A DNA stretch of 64,000 nucleotides from Streptomyces sp. B3I8 (GCF_030816915.1 NZ_JAUSYN010000002.1:6957501-7021500), one strand, 5' to 3'. Numbered from the stretch's first letter, positions 48,486-57,638 are shown. A program made the numbers and translations. The notes: generated from the letters alone by a model not told the origin.

Positions 48486-50705
48486 ATGACACCTCTGACC
48501 AGCTCCGCGCCGGCGGAGCAGGGCACCGACAGCGCGAGCACGCCGCCGCCACCGGGCGGCGGGGCGAGCCTGTCGTCCGACGGCATCGACGCCCTCGTCG
48601 GCCGGGTGCACGCCCTGCCCGACGGACCCGCGCGCCGGGCGGCGCGCGAGGAGGCCATTCGACGGCTCGTGCCCTTCGCCCGCCGGGTCGCCGCCAAGTA
48701 CCGCAATGTCACCGCCGAGGACCCGGACGACCTGGTCCAGATCGCCTGCCTCGGACTGGTCAAGGCCGTCGACGGCTACGACCCCGGCCGCGGTCACGCC
48801 TTCCTCGCCTACGCGATGCCGACCGTCTCCGGCGAGATCAAACGCCATCTGCGCGACCGGAGCGGGCTGTTGCGGCTGCCGCGCCCGGTGCAGGAGGCCC
48901 GCGTCCGGGTGGGACACGCCCGCCGGGAGCTGGAGCAGCGGTTCGGCGGGCGGGCCCCGACGGCCGTGGAGATCGCGCACGTCAGCGGGCTGACCCCCGA
49001 GGCGGTCACCGAGGCGCTGCGGTCGGAGACGGCGTGCCGGCTGCGCTCGCTCGACGCCCCGGACCGGGGCGAGCCGGCCGGCGGGCACTGTGCGGCGGAC
49101 ACCCTGGGCGGCCCCGATCCGGCCCTCGACATGGTCGTGGACCGGCTGACGCTGGCGAACGCCCTGCACTGCCTGCCGGACCGCGAGCGCCGCATCCTGT
49201 ACCTCCGGTTCTTCCACGACCAGACCCAGCAGCAGATCGCCACGGCGGTGGGCGTCTCCCAGATGCAGGTCTCCCGCCTCCTCGCGCGCTGCCTGTCCCG
49301 CCTGCGCGCCCAACTCACGCCGCCGGACCCGGCATCCGACGTCGCCGAGGCCTCCCAGGCCGCTTCGGCGCCCGAGGTCGCGTTGGCGCCTGGCGCCGCC
49401 CCGGTGCCCGAAGGCTCCCCGGTGCTTGCCGCCACGTCGGTGCCCGACACCGCCCCGGTTTCCGGCGCCACGCCGGTGCCCGCATCCCCGCATCCGACAT
49501 CACCCCGGCCGCGGCGGATCCGGGCGCCCCGTCCCTCCCGCCGCGTCCTCGCGCGGCGACGGTCGCCGAGGATGTCCGCGTGCCGTCCGCGGCTGTCGGC
49601 GTCGCCGCTGCCGTCGTTGTCACCCCTCACGAGAAGGAGCAGCATGCGTGCCCTGACCGTCCGCCCCGGCCACGCCGTCACCCCGACTCCGACAAACGTC
49701 GACGAGCCGACGCCGGCCGACGGCGAACTCCTCGTCCGGGGCCTCGCGTTGGGCGTCTGCGGTACCGACCGGGAGATCGCACGCGGGGAGTACGGCGAGG
49801 CGCCCGCGGGCAGGGACCGGCTGGTCCTCGGGCACGAGTCGCTGGGCCGGGTCGAACGCGCTCCGGACGGCAGCGGGTTCAGCGCGGGCGACCTGGTCGC
49901 GGGTGTGGTGCGCCGCCCCGACCCGGAACCCTGCGGCGCCTGCGCGCACGGCGAGTTCGACATGTGCCGCAACGGCCGCTACGAGGAGCGCGGCATCAAG
50001 GGCCGCGACGGCTACGGCGCCGAGAAGTGGTGCGTGGAGGCGGACTACGCCGTCCGCATCGACCCCGCGCTCGGCCTCGCCGGTGTCCTGATGGAGCCGA
50101 CCAGTGTGGTGGCCAAAGCCTGGGAGCAGATCCAACGGGTGGGCGACCGCGCCTGGTTCGAGCCCCGCCGCGCGCTGGTGACCGGCGCGGGCCCGATCGG
50201 TCTGCTCGCGGCCCTGCTGGGGCGGCAGCGCGGCCTCGACGTCCACGTGCTGGACCGGGTCGACGACGGGGCCAAGCCGGACGCGGTACGGGCCCTGGGT
50301 GCCACGTACCACGCCGGTGACGCGGCCGACGTCGTCTCCGCCCTCCGCCCGGACGTGGTCGTCGAGGCCACCGGCGCCGGATCGGTGGTGTTCGACTGCA
50401 TCAGCGGGACCGCCGCGTACGGGATCGTCTGCCTCACCGGTGTCTCGCCGACCGGGCGCCGGACGACCGTGGACGCGGGCCTGGTGAACCGGGAGATCGT
50501 CCTGGAGAACGACGCCGTGATCGGCTCCGTCAACGCCAACCTCCGGCACTACCGGCAGGCCGCCGACGCCCTGGCCCGGGCCGACGCCGACTGGTTGCAC
50601 CGTCTCCTCACCCGCCGGGTGCCGCTGGAACGGGCGGCGGAGGCGTTCGAACAGCGCCCCGGTGACATCAAGACGGTGATCATGCTGGACCCCGATGCCG
50701 CCTGA
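48486..50705 (+). CDS. SigB/F-type sigma factor whose frame continues into glucose dehydrogenase
   Basis: The first 280 residues form an RNA polymerase sigma factor of the SigB/SigF/SigG stress group. Region 2 is at about 55-115 (LVPFARRVAAKYRN, DPDDLVQIACLGLVKAVDGYDPGRGHAFLAYAMPTVSGEIKRHLRD), region 3 around VEIAHVSGLTPEAVTEAL, and region 4 at LPDRERRILYLRFFHDQTQQQIATAVGVSQMQVSRLL. After RLRAQL (about 49318) the frame has no stop: 108 residues of Ala/Pro, then Arg/Ser/Pro low complexity lead directly into the dehydrogenase at 49644. It may be translated as a 739-residue fusion, or the sigma gene may have lost its stop through an indel. I take ATG 48486, with GAGG upstream. The anti-sigma factor may be the RsbW-like protein at 4329, but this is unsupported. 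Confidence 0.8.
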   Translation: MTPLTSSAPAEQGTDSASTPPPPGGGASLSSDGIDALVGRVHALPDGPARRAAREEAIRRLVPFARRVAAKYRNVTAEDPDDLVQIACLGLVKAVDGYDPGRGHAFLAYAMPTVSGEIKRHLRDRSGLLRLPRPVQEARVRVGHARRELEQRFGGRAPTAVEIAHVSGLTPEAVTEALRSETACRLRSLDAPDRGEPAGGHCAADTLGGPDPALDMVVDRLTLANALHCLPDRERRILYLRFFHDQTQQQIATAVGVSQMQVSRLLARCLSRLRAQLTPPDPASDVAEASQAASAPEVALAPGAAPVPEGSPVLAATSVPDTAPVSGATPVPASPHPTSPRPRRIRAPRPSRRVLARRRSPRMSACRPRLSASPLPSLSPLTRRSSMRALTVRPGHAVTPTPTNVDEPTPADGELLVRGLALGVCGTDREIARGEYGEAPAGRDRLVLGHESLGRVERAPDGSGFSAGDLVAGVVRRPDPEPCGACAHGEFDMCRNGRYEERGIKGRDGYGAEKWCVEADYAVRIDPALGLAGVLMEPTSVVAKAWEQIQRVGDRAWFEPRRALVTGAGPIGLLAALLGRQRGLDVHVLDRVDDGAKPDAVRALGATYHAGDAADVVSALRPDVVVEATGAGSVVFDCISGTAAYGIVCLTGVSPTGRRTTVDAGLVNREIVLENDAVIGSVNANLRHYRQAADALARADADWLHRLLTRRVPLERAAEAFEQRPGDIKTVIMLDPDAA
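49644..50705 (+). CDS. Zinc-dependent glucose 1-dehydrogenase-like MDR protein
   Basis: A 353-residue medium-chain dehydrogenase. Catalytic zinc ligands are in GVCGTDREI and GHESLGRV. The structural-zinc lobe is PCGACAHGEFDMC, then the RYEERGIKGRDGYGAE pattern seen in archaeal and bacterial glucose dehydrogenases. The nucleotide fold has ALVTGAGPIGLLAALLG and ends that strand with VHVLDRV. It would oxidise glucose or a related aldose with NAD(P). It has its own excellent AAGGAG site 5 nt before ATG 49644, so independent translation is likely even though the sigma factor frame runs straight into it. Confidence 0.88.
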   Translation: MRALTVRPGHAVTPTPTNVDEPTPADGELLVRGLALGVCGTDREIARGEYGEAPAGRDRLVLGHESLGRVERAPDGSGFSAGDLVAGVVRRPDPEPCGACAHGEFDMCRNGRYEERGIKGRDGYGAEKWCVEADYAVRIDPALGLAGVLMEPTSVVAKAWEQIQRVGDRAWFEPRRALVTGAGPIGLLAALLGRQRGLDVHVLDRVDDGAKPDAVRALGATYHAGDAADVVSALRPDVVVEATGAGSVVFDCISGTAAYGIVCLTGVSPTGRRTTVDAGLVNREIVLENDAVIGSVNANLRHYRQAADALARADADWLHRLLTRRVPLERAAEAFEQRPGDIKTVIMLDPDAA

Positions 50706-50778
50706 GCCACCGCCCGAGCCGCTGCCGGCCCGCCGCGGTACCGGCGCCTGGCCGCCCCGGGGTGATCCGGCGGTTCCG

Positions 50779-52623
50779 TCACTCGTCGCGGAAACCGCGC
50801 GTCGGGTCCTCCACCTGCGGGTGTTCCTGGAGCGAGCCCGGGGCCGCCCGGTCGGGCGCGGCCGGACTGTACGGGAACTGGGGCGGCGGCGGTGGCCGCC
50901 GGTCGTCCGCCGTTCCCGCGCCGGCCGCGGGCAGCCGCAGCGCGAGCAGGGCCGCGTCGTCACCGCTCGGCGCGATCCGCTCCAGCAGCGCGTCGCAGAA
51001 GTCGTCCACGGTGTTCCCCGCGGGTCGCCGGGCCAGGACACCGGCGTGGTGACGGAGGGTCGCCATGCCCAGGTCGATCGGACGGTTGCGGCTCTCCACC
51101 AGGCCGTCGGTGTACAGCAACAGCGTGCTCTCCGGCGGCAGTTCCTCGCTGGCGTCGGGCCAGCTCAGGCCCAGGTGCAGAGTGGCGCTCATGCCGATCA
51201 GCGGGCCGTGCCCGCCCTGGAGGAAACGGGTGGTGCCCTCGTGGGTGATCAGCAGCGGGGGCGGGTGGCCCGCGTTGACCCAGTGCAGTCGCCAGGGCCC
51301 GCCCTCGGGTCCCTCGATCCGGGCGAAGACGATGGTCGCCATCGGGGCGTCACTCGTGTTCGTCACCGCCTCGTCCAGCCGGCGCATGATCAGACTGGGC
51401 GGTTCGCCGTGGTCCCAGGCCAGGGCGCGCAGCATGTTGCGGACCTCGGCCATGTGCGCGGCGGCCTTGAGGTCGTGACCGACCACGTCCCCGATGACCA
51501 GGGCCATCACCCCGTCGCCGAGCAGGAAGGCGTCGTACCAGTCGCCGCCGATCTCCATGGCCCGCTGGGCCGGCCGGTAGCGCGCGGCCATCCGCAGATG
51601 GTCCACCTGGGGCAGCGGGGCGAGCAACTGGCGCTGCATGGTCTCGGCGACGTTGCGCTGTTCGTAGTAGAGCCGGGCGTTGTCCATCACCAGGGCCACC
51701 CGTCGGCCGATGTCGGCCAGCACTGCGGCCTCCGCGTCGCTGTGCGGGGCGCCGTCACGGGCCACGGTGAGCAGCCCGTACGGCCGCTGCTGGGTGCGCA
51801 GCGGCACCACGACCGCGAAGTCGCCGCCGAGCCGTTCGAACAGCGCCCCGTGGGTCGCGGCGAGCGGCGCGTCCGGCTCCTCGCGCAGCACGGCGGCGGT
51901 CAGCCGGGTGGGGCGATCGCTGTTGAGTGCCCGCGCCACCGCCGTCCGGGGTTTCTCCGCCAGCGGGGGCAGGGGGCCCTTCAGCCGGCTCGTACGGCGG
52001 TGCTGCGCGCTGCGTACGGCGATCCGCTCCAGCGTCGTGCAGTGCTCGGCGCACACGTCGACCGTCGCCCATACGCCCATTCCGGGGACGAGGAGCCGCA
52101 GCAGCCGGCGCATGCTGCCCGAGGTGCTCACGCCGGTCATCAGCACCGAGGAGATGTCGGCCACCAGATGCAGCCGGGAGGTGAGCTCCTCCAGCGCGGC
52201 GGTGTGCGCGGCCGCCTGCTCGGTGGCGCTGCGGTGCAGGCTGAAGTCGTGGAAGACGGCGACCGTGCCGGTGCGGCGGCCGTCGAACCGCAGCGGGGTG
52301 GTCGCCCAGATGATCGGCACGGGAATGCCGTCCGCACGCAGGAAGTACTCGTCGCTGCCCTCCTCGGCCGACCCGGACTCGCGCAGCGGCCGGGTCAGCG
52401 CGCACTGCTCGCGCGGCACGCGGCTGCCGTCGGCCCGGCGGTGCAGCAGGTCGTGCGCGTCCTGACCGATCATCTGCGCCGAGGACCGGCCCAGCAGCTC
52501 CTCGGCCCAGGGGTTGACGGAGGTGATGCGGTTGTCCAGGTCCGTCGTGATCACACCGGCGCCCAGGTCGTGCAGCACGGCTTCGGAGAAGTCCGTTCCC
52601 GGGGCACGGTCAGCGCCGCTCAC
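50779..52623 (-). CDS. PAS-GAF SpoIIE-type protein serine phosphatase
   Basis: A 614-residue cytoplasmic sensor phosphatase. PAS domain, about 14-135 (LGAGVITTDLDNRITSVNPWAEELLG); GAF domain, about 150-320, ending DIGRRVALVMDNARLYYEQR; SpoIIE/PP2C domain, about 340-560, with GGDWYDAFLLGDG and GDVVGHDLKAAA metal-site motifs, then AGHPPPLL and YTDGLVESR. The tail is Pro-rich. It likely dephosphorylates an anti-anti-sigma protein in response to a small-molecule or redox signal. It converges on the sigma/dehydrogenase frame with a 73-bp gap, so it could act in that sigma factor's pathway. The 213-bp gap behind it (52624-52836) holds no gene. Confidence 0.92.
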   Translation of the reverse strand: MSGADRAPGTDFSEAVLHDLGAGVITTDLDNRITSVNPWAEELLGRSSAQMIGQDAHDLLHRRADGSRVPREQCALTRPLRESGSAEEGSDEYFLRADGIPVPIIWATTPLRFDGRRTGTVAVFHDFSLHRSATEQAAAHTAALEELTSRLHLVADISSVLMTGVSTSGSMRRLLRLLVPGMGVWATVDVCAEHCTTLERIAVRSAQHRRTSRLKGPLPPLAEKPRTAVARALNSDRPTRLTAAVLREEPDAPLAATHGALFERLGGDFAVVVPLRTQQRPYGLLTVARDGAPHSDAEAAVLADIGRRVALVMDNARLYYEQRNVAETMQRQLLAPLPQVDHLRMAARYRPAQRAMEIGGDWYDAFLLGDGVMALVIGDVVGHDLKAAAHMAEVRNMLRALAWDHGEPPSLIMRRLDEAVTNTSDAPMATIVFARIEGPEGGPWRLHWVNAGHPPPLLITHEGTTRFLQGGHGPLIGMSATLHLGLSWPDASEELPPESTLLLYTDGLVESRNRPIDLGMATLRHHAGVLARRPAGNTVDDFCDALLERIAPSGDDAALLALRLPAAGAGTADDRRPPPPPQFPYSPAAPDRAAPGSLQEHPQVEDPTRGFRDE

Positions 52624-52836
52624 GGCCCCTCACCGCCTTTCCGTACGGTCCGACCCCCTTCGGTTCCCCCTGCACTCAGTCTGTACCGTTTCGTGGCATC
52701 GGGCCGGATCGGGAACGGTGAGAAAGGACCGGCCGGGGCATCGGCACCGCCCTTCGGGAGACGTCTCCCGGAAGACACCACCCCGGTGGGAAGCACCGCC
52801 CCCCGGCGGGAGGCGGCGCCCCGCGGGCCCGGTGGC

Positions 52837-53424
52837 TCAGGCTTTCGCGGCGGGTGCGTCCGCCGGTTCCGACGCCGTGAACGTCACCTCTTGGGTCGTG
52901 ACCGTCTCCGCCCGGCGCCCGGGGCCGTTGTGGAAGCCCCAGTAGAGGTTGGTGTGGGCGACGACCTGTGCCGGGGCCGGGGCCCCGAAGGAGGTGAGGT
53001 CCTCCGTGGTGTGCGCGTCACCGACCAGCGTCACGTCGTAGCCCCGGACGAAGGCGCCGTGGAGTGTGGAGCGTATGCACATGTCGGTCTGCGCGCCGGT
53101 CACCACGACCCGTCCCACGCCGCGCTCCGCGAGCACCTTCTCCAGTTCCGTGTCCTCGAAGGAGTCCCCGTACTTCTTGTGCACCAGGGGCTCGGACTCC
53201 CGGCGCGGCAACTCGGGCACGTAACTCCAGCCGTCGCTGCCGTACGGGAGGCCGTCGTCCGAGTGCTGCACCCACACCACGGGCACGTCCGCGGTGCGGG
53301 CCCGGTCCACCAGAGCCGCGATGTTCGCGACGACGCCGTCGCGGTCGTGGGCGCCGGACATCACGTCGTTCTGCACGTCGATCACGAGCAGCGCGGTGTG
53401 CGGCCGGCCGGACAAGGTGGTCAT
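52837..53424 (-). CDS. Isochorismatase-like cysteine hydrolase
   Basis: A 195-residue alpha/beta hydrolase of the isochorismatase/nicotinamidase group. The triad is complete: Asp in LLVIDVQNDV (about 16), Lys in LVHKKYGDSF (about 83) and Cys in GAQTDMCIRST (about 117). VWVQH supplies the usual strand. The substrate is not evident. The reading frame starts at ATG 53424; no operon partner is adjacent. Confidence 0.9.
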   Translation of the reverse strand: MTTLSGRPHTALLVIDVQNDVMSGAHDRDGVVANIAALVDRARTADVPVVWVQHSDDGLPYGSDGWSYVPELPRRESEPLVHKKYGDSFEDTELEKVLAERGVGRVVVTGAQTDMCIRSTLHGAFVRGYDVTLVGDAHTTEDLTSFGAPAPAQVVAHTNLYWGFHNGPGRRAETVTTQEVTFTASEPADAPAAKA

Positions 53425-53502
53425 GAAAGCCCCCAGAGGTCGTGCCGGTCACCGTGCCGTCGGTCGGGCCGGTGCCGGCGTCATTCCGCCGCCATCCACA
53501 CT

Positions 53503-53689
53503 AGGGCCTCTCGTTTGGATCATTCCGGCGTCGCGGGGTTTGGTGCGCGCCTGTGCGGCGTTGTCGTCGGTTGCCGGGGCTCCGCCCTGGCGCCCTCCTC
53601 CGCCTTGCCGCCGCACGCACCAAACCCCGCTCGGGTCGGTCGAAGACGCACCGCGCCTCCCGGCCGGCCTGATCCAGACGAAAGACCCT
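53503..53689. mobile_element. MITE-like element with nested inverted repeats
   Basis: A 187-bp element without coding content fills most of the gap between the hydrolase and the exporter. Its outer 20-bp ends (53503-53522 and 53670-53689) are inverted repeats with 17 of 20 positions matching. Inside them is a perfect 15-bp inverted repeat, GCGGGGTTTGGTGCG (53533-53547 with 53616-53630). Such nested ends suggest a non-autonomous transposon remnant or a folded intergenic repeat. I see no obvious target-site duplication. Confidence 0.6.
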
Positions 53690-53746
53690 GGGCCCGGCCA
53701 CTGACAACGCCCCGGCGAGTGACGACGCCCCCGGCGGAGCCGGACC

Positions 53747-55198
53747 CTAGACCGCTGCCTCCTCGGCCGGAGCGGCGGTGGCGGCCTCGGCGCCGTCCGA
53801 CCCGCCGCTCCGCACGGCCGGGATGACCGTCGCGATCAGGGCGGAGACCAGCGCGAGCCCGCCGCCGATGAGCAACGCGGTGCGGAAGCCCGTCTCGGAG
53901 GCGAAGGAGTGACCGCCCGTCGTCGTGGTCATCCGGGCGAGGATCACGCCGATGACGGCGGCGCCGATCGAGGTGCCCAGCGAACGCATCAGCGTGTTGA
54001 AACCGTTCGCGGCGGCCGTCTCGTTCAGCGGCACCGAGCTCATGATCAGCGCGGGCATCGCCCCGTAGGCGAGCCCCACACCGCTGTTGATGACGATGCC
54101 TACGATCATCAGGCCCCAGGCCGAACCCATCAGCGGCATGGACAGGCCGTAGCCGACGGCGATGACGAGCGCCCCGCTGATGAGCGTGAACTTCGGGCCC
54201 CGCGCGTTGGTGAGTTTTCCGCCGAGTGGGGAGACGAACATCATCATGATGCCGCCGGGTGCCATCCACAGGCCGGCGGCGAGCATCGACTGCCCGAGCC
54301 CGTACCCGGTGGCCTCGGGGAACTGCAGCAGCTGTGGCATGACCAGCATGCTCGCGTACATGGCGAAGCCGACGAAGATCGACGCGGCGTTGGTCAGCAG
54401 CACCCGCGGGGCGGCCGTGGTGCGCAGGTCGATCAGCGGGTCGGTGGTGCGCGTCTCCCACCAGCCCCAGCCCACCAGCGCGACGACGGCCACGGCGAAC
54501 AGACCCAGCGTGGTGGCCGAACCCCAGCCCCAGTCGGCGCCCTCGGAGATCGCCAGCAGCAGGCAGACCAGGCCGGCGGCGAGCCCGAGCGCGCCGGGCG
54601 CGTCGAAGCGCTGGCCCTTCGCGCCCGCCGGGACGTCCGGGATCAGGAACCAGATGAGGATGCCGACGGCGGCGGCCAGACCGGCCGAACCCCAGAACAG
54701 CACGCGCCAGTTCGCGTACTGGGCGACGGCCGCGGCGATCGGCAGGCCGAGCCCGCCGCCGATCCCCATGGAGGCGCTGACCAGCGCGATGGAGGAGCTG
54801 AGCTTCTCCACCGGGACCACGTCGCGCAGCAGGGCGATGCCCAGCGGCACCATGCCCATGCCCATCCCCTGCAGACCACGCCCGATGATCATGGGCGTCA
54901 CGGAGGACGACAGCGCGCACACCACCGAGCCCACGATCAGCGGCACGGCGCACGCGAGCAGCATCCGGCGCTTGCCCAGCAGGTCGCCGAGGCGGCCGGA
55001 TATCGGCACGCACACGCCGCCGGCCAGCAGGGTGACGGTGATGACCCAGGCGGCGTCGGCCGACGAGGCGTGCAGGATCTGCGGGAGGTCCGGCAGGAGC
55101 GGGGTGACCAGCGTCTGCATGATCGCTGCCGTGATGCCGGCCAGGGCCAGCGTGGCGATCACGCCGCCCGAACGGGCCGTGGGCTGGGGGGCGTCCAT
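53747..55198 (-). CDS. 14-TM MFS drug exporter (DHA2/EmrB-QacA type)
   Basis: A 483-residue membrane exporter. TPLLPDLPQILHASSADAAWVITVTLL opens the first helices; GRLGDLLGKRRMLLA is the loop 2-3 signature, and GRGLQGMGMGMVPLGIALLRD, near helix 5, is the antiporter motif of the DHA family. It should expel hydrophobic compounds using the proton gradient. GAGGAG precedes ATG 55198. It is divergent from a MarR-type regulator, the classic arrangement for repressor-controlled efflux. Confidence 0.9.
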   Translation of the reverse strand: MDAPQPTARSGGVIATLALAGITAAIMQTLVTPLLPDLPQILHASSADAAWVITVTLLAGGVCVPISGRLGDLLGKRRMLLACAVPLIVGSVVCALSSSVTPMIIGRGLQGMGMGMVPLGIALLRDVVPVEKLSSSIALVSASMGIGGGLGLPIAAAVAQYANWRVLFWGSAGLAAAVGILIWFLIPDVPAGAKGQRFDAPGALGLAAGLVCLLLAISEGADWGWGSATTLGLFAVAVVALVGWGWWETRTTDPLIDLRTTAAPRVLLTNAASIFVGFAMYASMLVMPQLLQFPEATGYGLGQSMLAAGLWMAPGGIMMMFVSPLGGKLTNARGPKFTLISGALVIAVGYGLSMPLMGSAWGLMIVGIVINSGVGLAYGAMPALIMSSVPLNETAAANGFNTLMRSLGTSIGAAVIGVILARMTTTTGGHSFASETGFRTALLIGGGLALVSALIATVIPAVRSGGSDGAEAATAAPAEEAAV

Positions 55199-55367
55199 CG
55201 GGACTCCTCGACTGTGTGTTCCGGGGAAGGCGCGGGTGAGCGCGTGAAGGTGCGCGGAGCCGCGTGAAGGTGCGCGGCGGTGCTCGGACGTGCTCGGAGT
55301 GCGTACGAAAGCCCGGGAGGGCGATATGCATCGTACATGGAGTGTGCATTCGGCACGTTACGTGTGG

Positions 55368-55383
55368 CATGCACATGTGTATG
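55368..55383. promoter_or_regulatory. Candidate MarR operator between exporter and regulator
   Basis: CATGCACATGTGTATG is a 16-bp near-palindrome (14 of 16 symmetrical, with a perfect CACATGTG core). It lies in the AT-richer divergent region 55199-55460, where a MarR dimer would block both genes. Confidence 0.55.
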
Positions 55384-55460
55384 AGACGATGAAGCGGGCC
55401 GCCCGCGTGCGACATGGCAGGCGGGAACGGCCCGGCAGGAAGCGGGAGGCAGCGGTAGGC

Positions 55461-55916
55461 ATGGACAGTCCGGCGCACGAGGTCGAGTACGAGCAGATGC
55501 TGCTCAGCCGCCACACCTTTCTGAACAAGGGCGGCGGTCGGCGCAAGGACGGCGTGCTGGAACGGAGCGCCTACATCCTGCTCAGCCGCATCCGCGTGCA
55601 GGGACCCATGTCCATCGGCGAACTCAGCGACGCCTTCGGGCTCGACGCCTCCACCCTCAACCGGCAGACCGCCGCCGCGATGCGCGCCGGGCTGGTCGAG
55701 CGCATCCCGGACCCCGACGGTGGGATGGCCCGCAAGTTCCGTCTCACCGACAAGGGCGGCCGACTGCTCGACGAGGAGCGCGAGGGGATCGTCCGCGCGC
55801 TGGACCAGGTGATGGCCGACTGGTCGGACGAGGACATCGCCGCCTTCGCGTCCTACCTCAAGCGGTTCAACACCGGCATCGAACGGATCGGCGGACGGCC
55901 CTGGCCCCGGCCCTGA
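55461..55916 (+). CDS. MarR-family repressor of the adjacent exporter
   Basis: A 151-residue winged-helix regulator, distinct from the two MarR proteins at the start of the window. The HTH is at about residues 48-75 (PMSIGELSDAFGLDASTLNRQTAAAMRAGLVER), and the wing follows (PDGGMARKFRLTDKG). By family habit it would bind the divergent promoter region and release it when the exporter's substrate binds. I use ATG 55461, with GGGAGG upstream; the frame is open further left but lacks conserved content. Its stop codon lies at the edge of a tandem repeat. Confidence 0.85.
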   Translation: MDSPAHEVEYEQMLLSRHTFLNKGGGRRKDGVLERSAYILLSRIRVQGPMSIGELSDAFGLDASTLNRQTAAAMRAGLVERIPDPDGGMARKFRLTDKGGRLLDEEREGIVRALDQVMADWSDEDIAAFASYLKRFNTGIERIGGRPWPRP

Positions 55917-55994
55917 GCCGGGCCCCCTGAGCCGGGCCCCCTGAGCCGGGCCCCCTGAGCCGGGCCCCCTGAGCCGGGCCCCCTGAGCCGGGCC
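55915..55994. repeat. 14-bp tandem repeat after the MarR stop
   Basis: Five full copies and one partial copy of GAGCCGGGCCCCCT start at 55915, inside the MarR stop codon. GGGCCC makes each unit self-complementary. The rest of the gap to 56081 holds nothing further. Confidence 0.95.
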
Positions 55995-56081
55995 GTGAAC
56001 CGGGTGCGCCCCGTCCCGGACGAGGCTCTCGCCCCCCGCCGTGACTGTCACGGCGCATCCGTCGCGGTCACGGCAGACGCG

Positions 56082-57524
56082 TCACCAGCCGGTCAGCAGC
56101 AGATGGTTCAGCAGCAGCGCCACCACGGCCTGGGCGGCGAGCCACACCCGCACCTCCCGCACCAGCGCCCCCGCCGACAGCAGCCACATCACGAACGGCA
56201 GCCAGATCCGTTCCGTCTCCGCCTTGCTCATCCCGGACAGGTCGGCGGCCAGCAGCGCCCCCAGCGCCGCCCACACCAGCACCGCCAGGCGCACCTCGGG
56301 TGACCATCGCGCCGGACGGGGCAGGGTCCGCGCGCCGGTCCGGCCCACCGCGCCGACCAGTGCGCCCCCGGTCCTGCGCAGCCCCACCAGTGTCGCCGGC
56401 CCTGCCACCAGCACCGTGCACGCGAGGTTCGCCCACACCCAGTACCCGTACGGGCGGATGCCGCCCGCCCCCTGGTAGTAGCGCTTCACGAGCAGCCGGT
56501 AGGCCTCCCACCAGTCGAAACCCAGGCAGGTGAACACCACCGGCACCACCGCGCCGCCCGCCACCAGCCACGGCAGCACCGCCCGGCGCCGCGCGCCCAG
56601 CAGCAGCACGGCGCCCGCGAGGACGACGAACAGCGTGAGCCCGTACGAGAGGTAGAGCGTCAGACCGAACAGCAGTCCCGCACCGAGGCCGAAGGCCCAC
56701 GGCCGGCGGCCCGTCACGGCGAGCGCGAGGCACGCCACCGCCCACGCCGCGACCCCCGCGAAGTACCCGTCCGCCGACGCCCCCACCCACACCGCGGCCG
56801 GAGCCAGGACGACGAACGGGGCGGCGCGACGCGCCTGTTCCTCACCCGCCAGCGCCCGGACGGCGACCAGCACCGCGGCCGCCGCCGACGTTCCCACGAC
56901 GACGCACCACACGCCCGCCCAGGCCCCACCGCCCAGCCCGATCCGGTCGAGCAGGACGAAGGTGAGGGTCGACCCCGGGGGATGCCCGGCCACGTGCGGG
57001 GGCCAGTGTCGGGGCGAGTCGATCAGGATGTGGTGGGTGAAGTCCCGCAGAGTGGCGGGGATGTCGGAGAACCGGTCCACGGCGGTCAGGTACTCGTAGT
57101 GGGTGGTCAGCCGCCCGGCCAGCCCGCGCCGCCAGCCGTCGACGAGGGCCAGCGAGAACGTCCACGCCAGCGCCGCGCCCCACGCGGACACCAGCAGCGC
57201 ACGCCACGGCAGCCGGGCGGCGAGCGGGGGGCCGTACGCCACCACGAGCACCGCCACGAGCACCGCGGCCGGGGTCCCCGGGCCCACGTGCGGCTGCCAT
57301 GTGGCGTACAGCGGCGGCCATCCGACATGCAGGGTGCCGTCCCGGCGTTCGATCGCGGTGCCGATCAGGGCGGCCGCCGTCACCAGCAGCGCGGCGGCCA
57401 GGACGACGGACAGGTCACGGGAACGGGCCCGACGGGGCTCGTGCGGGGAGCGGGGGCGACGGTCGTGCGGACGACCGCCGAGACGGTCACGGAGGAGACG
57501 GTCACGGAGGGGAGCGCGGTTCAC
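56082..57524 (-). CDS. Polytopic membrane protein, GT-C glycosyltransferase-like
   Basis: A 480-residue protein with about 10-11 helices. An Arg-rich cytoplasmic N-terminus (about 38 residues) precedes the first helix. A large extracytoplasmic loop holds HHILIDSPRHWPPHVAGHPPGSTLTFVLLDRIGL, of the type in mannosyltransferase-like (GT39/GT87-related) proteins. FDWWEAYRLLVKRYYQGAGG is another likely outer loop. It may transfer a sugar from a polyprenyl carrier. That would fit the GT2 and DUF2064 genes nearby, but no catalytic site can be named with confidence. Confidence 0.7.
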   Translation of the reverse strand: MNRAPLRDRLLRDRLGGRPHDRRPRSPHEPRRARSRDLSVVLAAALLVTAAALIGTAIERRDGTLHVGWPPLYATWQPHVGPGTPAAVLVAVLVVAYGPPLAARLPWRALLVSAWGAALAWTFSLALVDGWRRGLAGRLTTHYEYLTAVDRFSDIPATLRDFTHHILIDSPRHWPPHVAGHPPGSTLTFVLLDRIGLGGGAWAGVWCVVVGTSAAAAVLVAVRALAGEEQARRAAPFVVLAPAAVWVGASADGYFAGVAAWAVACLALAVTGRRPWAFGLGAGLLFGLTLYLSYGLTLFVVLAGAVLLLGARRRAVLPWLVAGGAVVPVVFTCLGFDWWEAYRLLVKRYYQGAGGIRPYGYWVWANLACTVLVAGPATLVGLRRTGGALVGAVGRTGARTLPRPARWSPEVRLAVLVWAALGALLAADLSGMSKAETERIWLPFVMWLLSAGALVREVRVWLAAQAVVALLLNHLLLTGW

Positions 57525-57638
57525 ACCGGAACGCTAGGCCGGACCGGCGCCGACGGGGTGGCATGCGGGGTACACGTCAGCGTTTCGTCATGGTTCCCAG
57601 CCCCTTCGCGCAGGTGATCCGCGCCTACGGTCGGGCAC

